Origin: Oryza sativa Japonica Group
Lineage: Eukaryota > Streptophyta > Magnoliopsida > Poales > Poaceae
NCBI RefSeq assembly: GCF_034140825.1
Contig: NC_089037.1
Coordinates: forward strand, 10,366,001 to 10,430,000
DNA length: 64,000 nt
Direction of reading: 5' to 3'
The notes beneath the pieces are model-generated. The model worked only from the letters and a program-made list of their open reading frames with translations. It had not been told where the DNA came from and did no database searches. This document shows, in pieces, positions 54,259 to 64,000 of the stretch. Each line of letters starts with the position of its first letter. Within the stretch, counting starts at the first letter, position 1. The position numbers and the translations under genes were made by a program.

Positions 54259-57252
54259 TCAAGAATGACGATCCAAGAACTTCTCAATCATTACCGAGAA
54301 GGTGGCAAACCCCACACATCCAACACATGTAGCTTTAGGACCACCTACAAGAAAGCACAATTTCCCTTGGGGGTGAATTCTCAAACAAAGTTGAAGCAAG
54401 AACACACTTATTGTCATCATTTCGCCAACAACTGTTTATAAGCCGTAATGCTTATTAGTGACCAAAAATAATTTGTGGATATATATGTGTTCCTAGCGAA
54501 CGCTTGAAAATAAACTATGATGAAAAACTATCAAAATCAAAATCAACTCTATACATATGAACTTGATACTGCTGAATCAATTAGTAGTTGCCCATATCAT
54601 GTTGCTCCCCTCATTTGTGATTACAAGCTTAGACAAACCAAAGGTACCATAGCTAAAGACAAATGTACTGTAGCTAACAGGTCATAAGCAAAAAGCTAGA
54701 GGCAACAAGTGATAAAATAGAAGTATATCCAACTTCTGATTATGGTCAGAAATATATCATTTGTTCAACTATGAATTTTAAGAATATGATCAGCCAGCTA
54801 GGAAAAAAACAGATATGATATAAAAGATGTGGCTCCTTTTCAACCTATCCTAAAACAACTCTAGTGATTACAACTATTTCATGAAAATTGTCTTGGGGGA
54901 TCTTCCCTTAGTTGTTCCTTTGTGAAATTTAAAGTAAAATTATTAATTGTGGGCTAATTTGCTGAAATAAAAAGAATACCTTTTGCAGCTAAAGCCCCTC
55001 CTGTGACACAGCCAGCCACCGCTGAATTGGTAGTGTCATGCTTTGCGCGAGCCTACAAGATCACAAGTCAGAGTAGAGTAAGTAAAAAAAATTATAGTAA
55101 CATTCGTAATGAAATAAAATAAACATCTACCTTCTCTATGACACATTCAGCGGCAGAGAAAATCAGGCCCATGACTGCAAAGGTTTTGGCATTGCTTATA
55201 CTTCGCCTACCCATCTGTTTAGCTTGGTATACTATTTGTTGTCTTGCTGTCATCTCCTCTGCTGTAATTGGGTTTTCCAAAGCTCCAAAGAATAGCCCCA
55301 TAAGCACGCCTAAACCACCCCCTATTTTGAATCAAATGACCGCAGAGTTAATACCACATTACCATTTATCCATTGGGTAAAATATGAAAAATGATACACT
55401 TCAAGCTAGGATCTAGCAAGTATCACTGAATATTGAATGATGTTATCTTGAGAGTATCAACTACCAACTGCCAATCTGACAGCAAATACCGATATTTTGA
55501 TGGACAAGAGCTAAAGAGCAGTATGCACCTAACTGGTTCTGTCCTACAAACCAATTTCGATGATACACACATTGTGCGTAAAAGAACATGATACAAGGAA
55601 AAACACAAAGTATACATTTCTACATTACAGAACTTATCCGGTTTTCATATAGATCAAACAGGAGGTTCAAGAAGCCGTTGAAAAGCTACATATTGTTCAA
55701 GTGGAATATTATCAATCTCATGAAAAGACAGTTGACTACAAGAGGCATTCACCTCACACTGCAGTACAAAAAAAAAGCTAGGCATCGATAAAGAATTATA
55801 TTTAATTGTAATTTGTCACATTCCAAAAGCAACAATACACATGAAAAAACTGGTCTTTTTTCCAATCGAGTAAACATGACAAATCCCTACAAGAAAAAAT
55901 GCACAAGTATCCGAGGCAAGCTCAGTTGAAACATATGCTTCTCCATCATCTCTATTTTACACGAAAGTTCACCAAGATATATCACAGGTTTTCTTCTATA
56001 GTATCACCTCCTGAGCTCGATTGTGAATCATGGGTACCTAAAATTTCTAAAGTAAAGCACACAGAAACAGCAAGGACAAGTGAATCAACCTACTATCAAC
56101 ACACAAAGTTCATCTCTTGCAGATTGCAAATTCATCGAAAGAAGAAAAACAAATTTACCCTCCTGCAAAACTGGCATCCTGTTTGCTCCTAGCTATTTGG
56201 AGAAACAAACAAAAAACCAACCAAGCTCTACAATATAAGATCCGTACTATAGCACGGTAATGTTCTTCAACAGACAAAACAAAACCCCGCCTTTCAGCAA
56301 ACTCCATCATAGATTCCCAAGTTGATATAGTCAATGTACCCAGTCCGAGCACAAGCTTGCATTTTCCAAATCAGCAGTAAATCAATAAAAAAAAATTTCA
56401 GATGTTGAGTAGCCGGGATCTTCTTGCTTCTAGCTATTTGGACAAACAAACGGCCAACCAAGCTCTATGGTATAAGGTTCGAATTAAACTGCAGTAGCAG
56501 TGATTTCATCAGATAAAACAAAACCCCACTCCAAAGGTTCCCAAGTTCATATGTTCCAATATAGCCCAGTCCAGCACAAGCTTGCACTTTCAAAATCAAA
56601 TATGTACATGGAAAATAAGAGATGGAGGCAGGAGCTCCGCAGTGTTAGTGGATACGCATGACGCCACCGACGGCACTGCAGACAGCGCAGTTGTTCCAGA
56701 CAAAGCAAAACCTTCAAATTCCATCATAGATTACCAAGTTCATAGTCTCAATGTACCCCAGTCCGAGCACAAGCTTACGCTTTCTGAATCAGCGGTAAAT
56801 CCTACAGAAAATAATTTCACCTTGCAGAAGTGACACCCTCTTGCTTCTAGTTATTTGGACAAACAAACGAACGAACGATCAACCAAGCTCTACGATTATA
56901 AGCTCGAACTAAACCACGGTAATGCATGCGGTGATTTCAATACACAAAGCAAAAACCCTTCTCTTAGCAAATTCCATCATAGTCCCAATATTACCCCTAT
57001 CCCAAGCACAAGCTTGCATTTTCCAAATCAAATTTAAACTCCTAGACAAAAGCTTCCTGTCTTCGTGGAAAATCAATAAGATATGGAGCAGTGGTTACCC
57101 ATGACTCCACTGACGACGCTGCGGACGGCGCAGTTGTTCCAGATGTCCTGCCCCTTGATCTCCTCCGGCGTCGGCAACCGGATCGGCTCCACCACGGCCG
57201 TCTGGCTAGCCGAAGCGCCGTCCGCCCCCGCGGCCGGCTCCGGCGAAGCCAT
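54259..57252 (-). CDS. TIM22: Mitochondrial inner-membrane translocase subunit TIM22, four exons
   Basis: Encodes a 167-residue member of the Tim17/Tim22/Tim23 family, the channel subunit that inserts carrier proteins into the mitochondrial inner membrane. Exons: 57099-57252, 55131-55321, 54980-55052 and 54259-54344 (504 nt). Family features are IWNNCAVRSVVSGVMGGGLG across the exon 1/2 junction, VLMGLFFGALENP, a conserved NAKTFAVMGLIFSAAECVIE segment, and KHDTTNSAVAGCVTGGALAA plus KGGPKATCVGCVGFATFSVM. Together these give the four glycine-rich membrane spans typical of the family. Length matches plant TIM22. The start MASPEPAAG is 640 bp from the divergent eIF2-alpha start. Intron 1 (1.78 kb) holds a tandem repeat that includes a copy of the exon 1 tail. 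Confidence 0.94.
56174..57103 (-). repeat. Tandem repeat in TIM22 intron 1, including a duplicated exon 1 tail
   Basis: Four diverged units of about 190-240 bp begin near 56174, 56420, 56607 and 56843. They share the CTAGCTATTTGGACAAACAA, ACCAAGCTCTA and AGCACAAGCTTGCATTTTC blocks. After unit 2, at about 56608-56703, lies a diverged copy of the 3' part of TIM22 exon 1 and its donor region. On the minus strand it reads WNNCAV-S-V-GVM followed by a GT, matching the true exon end at 57099. The array therefore arose by duplication of a block spanning exon 1 and intron. Confidence 0.8.
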
Positions 57253-57892
57253 CTCACACTACTACAGCCTAATCCCCCCTCCTCTGCGATGACGGTGGAG
57301 CTAGGTCGCCGCGCGGAGGGTTCTCGAGAGAGATGGAGAGGCAATGAGGTCGCCGTGGAGAGGGAACCAACAACAAACAACCAGCTGCCTCGCCGCCGCC
57401 GCCGCCGCCGCCGCTAGCTCTCTCTTCTCTTCGCTTCTTTCCTCCCTTCCAAGGCAAGAGGCGGCGGCATGGGAGAGGAAGGAGATTCGGATCGGTGTGA
57501 TGCCCTCGCGTGACACGCACGAGCTGCCGCCTTTGCCGGTGCCGGACACTGCATTACGCCAAACGTAAAGCTATTACGTATTATAGAAATACGCAAACGA
57601 TCTCTAGTTACGTATTATGTCAAGGGAAAGGCGTATCGAGATTCGAGATGAGACGTGATACGATACGATACGAGAGAGAGACCAGACCACCCGCGTGAAC
57701 CGTCCGATCCGTCGTTCGTCATCAGGTTTTTCCTCCCGAGCTCGAGAGGCGCAACAAAAGCCATCTCTCCTTTTCCCCCGCCGCCGCCGCCGCCTCTCTC
57801 CGTCTGAAAACACCCAAAAACCCAACCAAACCCTAGATCCGCCGCCTCCCCGCTCCTCCGTCTCCGACTCCGGCGACGCCCGCGCGGCCACG
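57253..57892. promoter_or_regulatory. Divergent region between TIM22 and eIF2-alpha
   Basis: The start codons are 640 bp apart on opposite strands. A CCG-repeat tract near 57395-57415 marks the TIM22 side, and a second near 57778-57792 the eIF2-alpha side. A telo-box AAACCCTAG lies at 57828-57836, 57 bp before the eIF2-alpha ATG; such boxes are typical of plant translation-factor genes. An A/T-rich stretch with TACGTATTA repeats (57576-57620) separates the two sides. The frame upstream of the eIF2-alpha ATG is open but low-complexity. Confidence 0.6.
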
Positions 57893-60618
57893 ATGCCGAA
57901 CCTCGAGTGCCGGATGTACGAGCCGCGGTTCCCGGAGGTGGACGCGGCGGTGATGATCCAGGTGAAGCACATCGCCGACATGGGCGCCTACGTCTCCCTC
58001 CTCGAGTACAACAACATCGAGGGCATGATCCTCTTCTCCGAGCTCTCCCGCCGCCGCATCCGCTCCATCTCCTCCCTCATCAAGGTCGGCCGCCAGGAGC
58101 CCGCCATCGTGCTCCGCGTCGACCGCGACAAGGGCTACATCGACCTCTCCAAGCGCAGGGTCTCCGAGGAGGAGGCGCACGCCTGCGAGGACAGGTACAA
58201 CAAGTCCAAGCTCGTCCACTCGATCATGCGCCACGTCGCCGAGACCCTCGGGATCGACCTCGAGCCGCTCTACCAGCGCATCGGATGGCCGCTGTACCGC
58301 AAGTACGGCCATGCCTTCGAGGCCTTCAAGCTCATCGTCGCCGACCCCGATGCCATCCTCGACTCACTCACCTACGAGGAGAAGGAGACCGGCGCTGACG
58401 GACAGGAGGTTGTGTTCGTTTTCTTCTCAAACCATCAAAGACTTGCTGCTCATGCCTGCGCTTGCTTAAATGTGTAATTTTTTTTGTGCTATACCATGAA
58501 CCATAGATATGAGAAGTAGTAGTTTGTGTGTCTAGACGGCTTAGGCTGATATCTTGTGCTGAATTCACTTAAATCTTATGTGTTTATGCATCTGTACTAC
58601 TAGTCTACAGTAATCTTTCTGGGGTAATTAGGTAGTACTTCCTTTTTTAGATGAACTTTATTTGGCATTATTGAATTTGCCCCATATGGAACTTATTTGC
58701 TGTGGGATATAGTAAGTAGTTAGTGGCTTATAGTATATAATGTGGAGTGGTTAATCCTGTCTTGGTGGGTCTTGTTTTATTGATCATGCCTATGTAGTTT
58801 GATGGTTGGGCGATTTTTATACCTTTTACATTGTGTATGTAGTTCAAGCATTTTATATTGGCTTACACTCTCTAGAGTTTACAGGAGACAATATGTGGTT
58901 GTATAGTTTAGAGTTGGTAAATGTGGTTAATAGCTGTTCACGCATTATACATGACAAGAAAAAATTGGCGCACTGACTTGTGTTCTAACTATTTTTGCAA
59001 TTGTATTTGAACTAACATCATAACAATACTGTGTTGTTGAAATGCATTCTAAAACTAACTTTGGCATGATTACATTTTAAGTATTTTTTTCCTTACAATA
59101 TGCTTAAATTTACTGGCAGGTGACTAAGGTGGTGCCTGCTGTCACCCCTGAGGTTAAGGATGCCCTAGTTAAGAATATAAGGAGGAGGATGACACCACAG
59201 CCACTTAAGATCCGTGCTGATGTTGAGATGAAATGTTTCCAATTTGATGGGGTGCTTCACATTAAGGTTCTTGTTATCCCTGTGTCTTCCCTTAGGGTTT
59301 ACTGAAACTTTTTCTTATGGCTAATTCTGGTTGGTTTTGCAGCAAGCCATGAGGAAGGCTGAAGCTGCTGGTAATGATAATTGTCCAGTGAAGATTAAGC
59401 TAGTTGCACCTCCACTTTATGTGCTGACCACACAAACTCTTGACAAGGTCGGTGCTTTCTTCAGCTTATTTTGTTGATTATCGTGGATCTTGCATTGTGC
59501 TTGACCGATAAGATGGACTAATTCACATTTAGACCATAGTTGTACATAGAATTTGAGATTTAAGAATCACGTCATATGTTGAGATATCAGATGAAGTGCC
59601 CTCCTCTACAACAAAATGCTGATGCCACTGTCCTCAATTTTTATGTGTATGGTCATTGTTGACAGCACATGTTTCATATTGATCCCCATCTAGCATCTAT
59701 GCCATAATGTGGAAATGACTTGGAGTCATACTATATGCTGAGTTTTCCACTGCTTCAGTCCATAACATGGTTTGCGATTATGCGAATGCATTGTTCAGTA
59801 AGCTATCTACTCCATAGTGTATAATTGCATTCCATGAATTTTGTGTGAGATTTTTTTTAATGTTCTTAGGCTAGTTTGGATTAGCAGCCTTCATTGATGG
59901 GTGGTACTGTTTATTGTGACTTGATACTTAACTAATAGTTGTACATTCACAATCTGGAATGTTATAGAACCGTCATTTAGGATAGGTTACACCGGTTATT
60001 TACATGGAAGCTTGTCTTTTTGTTTTTGGGCATAGTGCACCTGTAAGATCATGTAATTAACTAGCTGTAAACATCTCCTTATTTTCCTAATATGTAAGGT
60101 CAAGAGCTGTTCTTTGAAAGTTTTAAATTCGATAATCACCAGTACGATTTAGGGGTTATCATGTTTCAAACCTCCAGGAAATAGTAACTGACTTTTATCT
60201 TTTATCTTGAACAGGACCAAGGCATTTCAGTTCTCACTGATGCAATTAAAGCTTGCACAGCTGAGATCGAGAAGCACAAGGGAAAGTTGATAGTTAAGGA
60301 AGCACCGAGAGCTGTAAGTTTTTTGAATTTTTGTTAATTCGTTTAGGCTTTTGTTATCTTGTGTTTGCACTTTTTTACAAAAAAAAAAAACCAGTTCCTA
60401 TTTGTTATTATAATTTCTTCGGTTCATTAAGTTTTTTCTTTGCTAATTTTGCATTTTATAAACAGGTGAGTGAGAGAGAAGATAAACTGTTCAATGAGCA
60501 CATAGAAACCCTTAACGAGCAAAATGCGGAGGTTGATGGTGATGCTGACAGTGAAGAGGAGGAAGATACAGGAATGGGTGACATCGACCTTACAAATTCC
60601 GGTGTCAACGCGGATTAA
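57893..60618 (+). CDS. EIF2A: Eukaryotic translation initiation factor 2 subunit alpha, five exons
   Basis: Encodes a 339-residue subunit of eIF2, which delivers initiator Met-tRNA to the 40S ribosome in the cytosol. Exons: 57893-58408, 59120-59266, 59343-59447, 60215-60313 and 60466-60618 (1020 nt). The S1 RNA-binding domain occupies about residues 15-90 ([20 protein letters not shown]). The stress-kinase site is present: [15 protein letters not shown], with the target serine at residue 52 (Ser51 in mature numbering), the site used by GCN2 in plants. The helical domain, the [19 protein letters not shown] segment and an acidic C-terminal tail ([16 protein letters not shown]) follow. A GTGAGT opens exon 5 right after the acceptor, but the frame requires it to be coding. 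An initiator tRNA-Met lies 7 kb away. Confidence 0.96.
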
Positions 60619-61588
60619 AGTTCCGCTATTTGATTTGGATGAGTTTTGTTGTATAGCACCAGCCAATCTTAAGTCGTCCTATTTGAAAAGAGTTCGTTAG
60701 GTTCTGGTGGCTGTGACCCCTTTGAATTCACTGATGCGCGTTGTCTGGGGTGTTTGCGTTTTGGGGTTGAGGTCGTGTTGGAGAATTGCTCGAGTAGCAT
60801 CTAATTTTTTCTTGGGATCGAAACATAATTCTGTTGCTATACATCGTCTTTGATTGGCCACTTCTATTGCCCGTTGTTTTTCATTCAAAATATCATTACT
60901 GATGATTACTAATTCACTACAGGTTCGTATAATCGTATTCCTCTGTAGGGGCGTGCTGCCTGTTTGTGTGCGGTCTGTTATTTGTGCTGGTTTATGCCTA
61001 GGGGAGTAGGTTTATCGGCATGGAAACTCATTTATAGGCTAATTATTTCAAGTGAATGCATTTGAGAAAAACATGATTAAGATGTATATTTTATTTTATT
61101 TTTTATTAGCATGTTTTTCAAACGTGAAAAAGGTTAAATAGTGTGTTTTTTGAAAGAAAAAAAACTTTATAGTATATAAAAGATGCTTTAAAATATTATA
61201 AATAAATTTATTTTAAAATTTATAATAATTAAAATTCAGTTAATCACGTGCTAATAGATTTTATTTTATGCACGTTGATTTTATCTCCATCTCTCTCAAA
61301 CATGACCGTTGAGCAATTTAGGCGACACTAATTTTTACATTCAAACATTTTAAGGCACATATTTGTGGTATTCCAGTTTTTCAGACGTGAGCCAAAGCTG
61401 CACTTAGCACGAATGCAATATGGTTTTGGATAAAATTTGACCATATACCTTCCATCTATTTTGAAATTGAAGATTTTACCCTCCGGACGGACTTTTTGGT
61501 TTGACAAGGATACACCACAGGCATACAGCAGGGGCAAATGTACGCAATCACGTGACAAAGCCCTGCAGCGTACACGAAACACGAGGCA
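60619..61588. other. eIF2-alpha 3' flank and GH17 promoter side
   Basis: About 300 bp of probable 3' untranslated region, then an AT-rich block at 61010-61310 with arms resembling decayed MITE ends (AAACATGATTAAGATG and the mirrored CAAACATGACCG). No gene or RNA was seen. Confidence 0.45.
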
Positions 61589-64000
61589 ATGCGGCCCAGC
61601 CGCCGCCGCCACCCGCTGCCGCCGCTGGCACCTGGCCTTCTACTGATCCTCCTCCTCCACGCCTTGGCGCCGCCGCCGGCTGCCGCGGCGGTGGGCGTGA
61701 ACTGGGGCTTCTCCTCCTCCCACCCTCTCCCGGCGGCGCAGGTGGTGCGCGGCCTCCTCCTCCCCAACTCCGTCCCCCGCGTCCGCCTCGCCGCCGCCTC
61801 CCCCGACGCGCTCGCGGCGCTCTCGGGCACCGGGGTCGCGGTCACCGTCGGGGTCCCCAACGAGCTCCTCCGCCCCCTCGCCACCTCCAGGAAGGCCGCC
61901 GCCGCCTGGGTCCATGACAACGTCACCCGCTACGCCTCCGGCGTACGGTTCGAGTAAGAACCACCATCCTTTTCCTTCCCTTCAGTATGCATTTTTTTTT
62001 CTTCATTCGACAGCAACAACGTCACGCATCTGGATTCTGGCACGCCTGATCTTGTGCTCGTGGTATAGATGCAGTTTTCTTTGGACTGGAAGAGGCCGAA
62101 ATAGTTTTTAGCTACTCAATGTAGGAGTATCTAAGACTATAAGGACCAACGGAATACTCCGATAGTGCAAATTGTGCTTTTGCTTGACCCAGATTCCTTG
62201 TGCTGTTATATACTTATATTTAGACACAGTATGCGCAGTATTGACATCCGTTGACTCGATTTATTAAATAACAATCACCGGATTTGACAATCATGCTCGA
62301 GTCATAGCAAGACGCTCAGGAAGTTTTTAGTAGGACTGGGATCCCACTTGTTTATAGAGGATTGGCCACTTGAATATCATTGACTCCTTGTCCAAAAATC
62401 TGTTGCGCTCTTGAGTTCTTCAAATTAAATCAATGACAACCCTGAGAATAAATCAATCTGAAATGAAGGTGGAAAGACATTGCTTTAATGACGCATTTGG
62501 TTAATGTTCCGTTAGAACATTGGATTACCAGGTACCTCAAGTTATTTTCTTTACATAAAAATGAAACTAGGATTTATGATGCAATCCAAAAAAATCAGTA
62601 CCAGGCTACCAGCTGTTGTCCCTGTTCTCGACTTCTATATCCTATTGACTTACTTTGGTAAAATATATCACTAAATAAAGTCACTAGACCAAGTTAATGA
62701 TTGGTAAATTTGGACAACAGCTAGTTCCAATCACTTTATTTATATAAAAGTATAAAACAGGATACAGTTTTCAACTGTATGCTGTGTATAGATAAATACT
62801 CATCAGTCATAACTTAAGAGCATGGAAGAATATTTCTGCTCTATCTGAGGAGTACGTGTTATTCTTTTGGCATTCCCATGTTTATAAATAGCAGAGAAGC
62901 ACAATACAGATTCTGCGACTGCTATTTCAAAATGTTGTTCCTGAATACCTAAAAACAATGTATACATGGGAGTCTAGTGCAATATTACTCATGTTTTGCA
63001 AAAGATTGTGTCATTTGGGTCTTGATGAGCTGAACCATGGATTCTAGGCACATTTCAGTATGTTTCATAATGATGCTTAATATGTTGTGTTCCACTTGTA
63101 CAATTATTTTACAATACATACTTTTGTGGTTATAACTTCTATATTATCTTTAATGTTGACAAGAAAAAGGAATATACAGGTATGTTGCTGTTGGAGACGA
63201 ATCATTTCTTCTCAACCATGGGCAACAGAATCAATCTTTTCTTGTCAGTGCAGCAGCAAATATTCAACGAGCATTGGTTGATGCAAAGTTATCCAATAAA
63301 ATGAAAGTAGTTGTACCTTGTAGCTCAGATGTATATCTGAACACATCGGCTTTGCCTTCTAAAGCTTATTTCAGGCCAGAAGTTAACGAGACCATAGCTG
63401 AGCTTCTCTCTTTCCTTGCCAATCATAGCTCACCGTTTATGGTTGAGTTGAATCCCTTTTCGAGCTTTCAACATAAGAAGAACCTGTCATTGGATTACTA
63501 TCTTTTCCAACTAATGTCACATCCAGTAAGTGATGGCCATATCAAGTATGACAATTACTTTGATGCAAGCATAGATGCTCTGGTTACTTCTCTAACTAAA
63601 GCCGGATTCAGTAACATGGACATCATTGTTGGGAGAGTAGGATGGCCATCAGATGGAGCTGTTAATGCTACACCTGCTATTGCCCAATCCTTCATGACTG
63701 GCCTGGTCAACCATCTGGCAAGAAAATCTGGGACTCCACTACGTCCGAAAGTGCCTCCAATTGAGACATATCTCTTCAGCCTTTTAGATGAAGATCAACG
63801 AAGTATAGCGAGTGGAAGTTATGAAAGACACCACGGCATTTTTACCTTTGATGGCCAAGCAAAGTATTATGTCAACTTGGGACAAGGTTCTAAAGCTCTG
63901 GAGAATGCTCCTGATGTGCAGTACCTTCCGTCAAAATGGTGTGTGTTGGATAACAACAAGGACATATCTAATGTTTCTTCCAGTTTCTCTGCAGCTTGCT
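61589..64000 (+). CDS. GH17 glucan endo-1,3-beta-glucosidase-like protein, partial (runs off the window)
   Basis: Encodes at least 395 residues. Exon 1 is 61589-61953 and exon 2 is 63180-64000, continuing past the edge. A hydrophobic signal peptide (about residues 12-34) is followed by AVGVNWGF, the conserved start of mature GH17 proteins. The acid/base region is present as YVAVGDESFL (Glu129). The nucleophile region, normally SE-GWPS, reads VGRVGWPSDG, so the expected catalytic Glu is Arg274. A typical plant enzyme would also have a C-terminal X8/CBM43 domain; the window stops as WCVLDNN is reached, which may be its start. It is secreted and probably cell-wall or membrane anchored. Without the nucleophile it may bind rather than cleave glucan. 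The start is the only ATG in a good position. Confidence 0.88.

Noticed and set aside
57695-57892. N-terminal extension of eIF2-alpha from an upstream in-frame ATG
   Set aside because: The added residues are low-complexity, and the [16 protein letters not shown] start matches the family; the region contains a telo-box typical of a 5' leader.

Overview
The window looks like gene-rich euchromatin of a grass, very probably rice (Oryza) or a close relative. Coding starts are steeply GC-rich and decay into AT-rich 3' exons. Introns are short and GT-AG. Stowaway, Tourist, Mutator-like and Helitron elements are dense in introns and spacers. All host proteins have clear plant families. I saw no LTR retrotransposon, virus-like element or organelle insertion.

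Layout, left to right. A partial minus-strand exon leaves the window at base 1. A transposon-rich spacer follows up to 5.3 kb. RPAC1 (shared RNA polymerase I/III subunit, minus, 5295-9446) and an NDUFA8-type complex I subunit (plus, 9914-15004) are head to head across a 467-bp promoter with four site II boxes. The single 4.76-kb NDUFA8 intron holds a Stowaway MITE and a 1.7-kb Helitron filled with a 76-bp minisatellite. A TKL-type kinase with degenerate catalytic motifs (minus, 18292-20982) comes next. The 21-30 kb spacer has no convincing host gene but holds a MULE with a perfect 9-bp target duplication, several MITEs, a CACTA end and a 1.73-kb Pack-MULE carrying captured gene fragments.

From 30 kb: a 21-exon Rab3GAP catalytic-subunit gene (plus, 30014-39731); a GILT thiol reductase (minus, 40689-42113) and a second GILT copy reduced to exon 1 (43804-44085); a single-exon protein with a TFIIS N-terminal/MED26-like domain and tandem repeats (minus, 44737-46341); an R2R3-MYB factor (minus, 47887-50154); an initiator tRNA-Met (minus, 50887-50958); a 261-aa protein of unknown function with a thrice-repeated motif (plus, 51889-52936); TIM22 (minus, 54259-57252) head to head with eIF2-alpha (plus, 57893-60618); and the first part of a GH17 beta-1,3-glucanase-like gene that runs off the right edge.

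Most genes are housekeeping: transcription (RPAC1, MED26-like), translation (eIF2-alpha, tRNA-iMet), mitochondria (NDUFA8, TIM22) and membrane traffic (Rab3GAP). They do not form a pathway; the notable organisation is two divergent housekeeping pairs. Exon models were derived by hand from splice sites and reading frame. For every complete gene the exon lengths sum to a whole number of codons. I did not find an undescribed biological system. The most interesting signals are the Pack-MULE, the Helitron minisatellite, a duplicated exon tail inside TIM22 intron 1, a seven-residue tandem duplication in RPAC1, and loss of active-site residues in the GILT and GH17 proteins.
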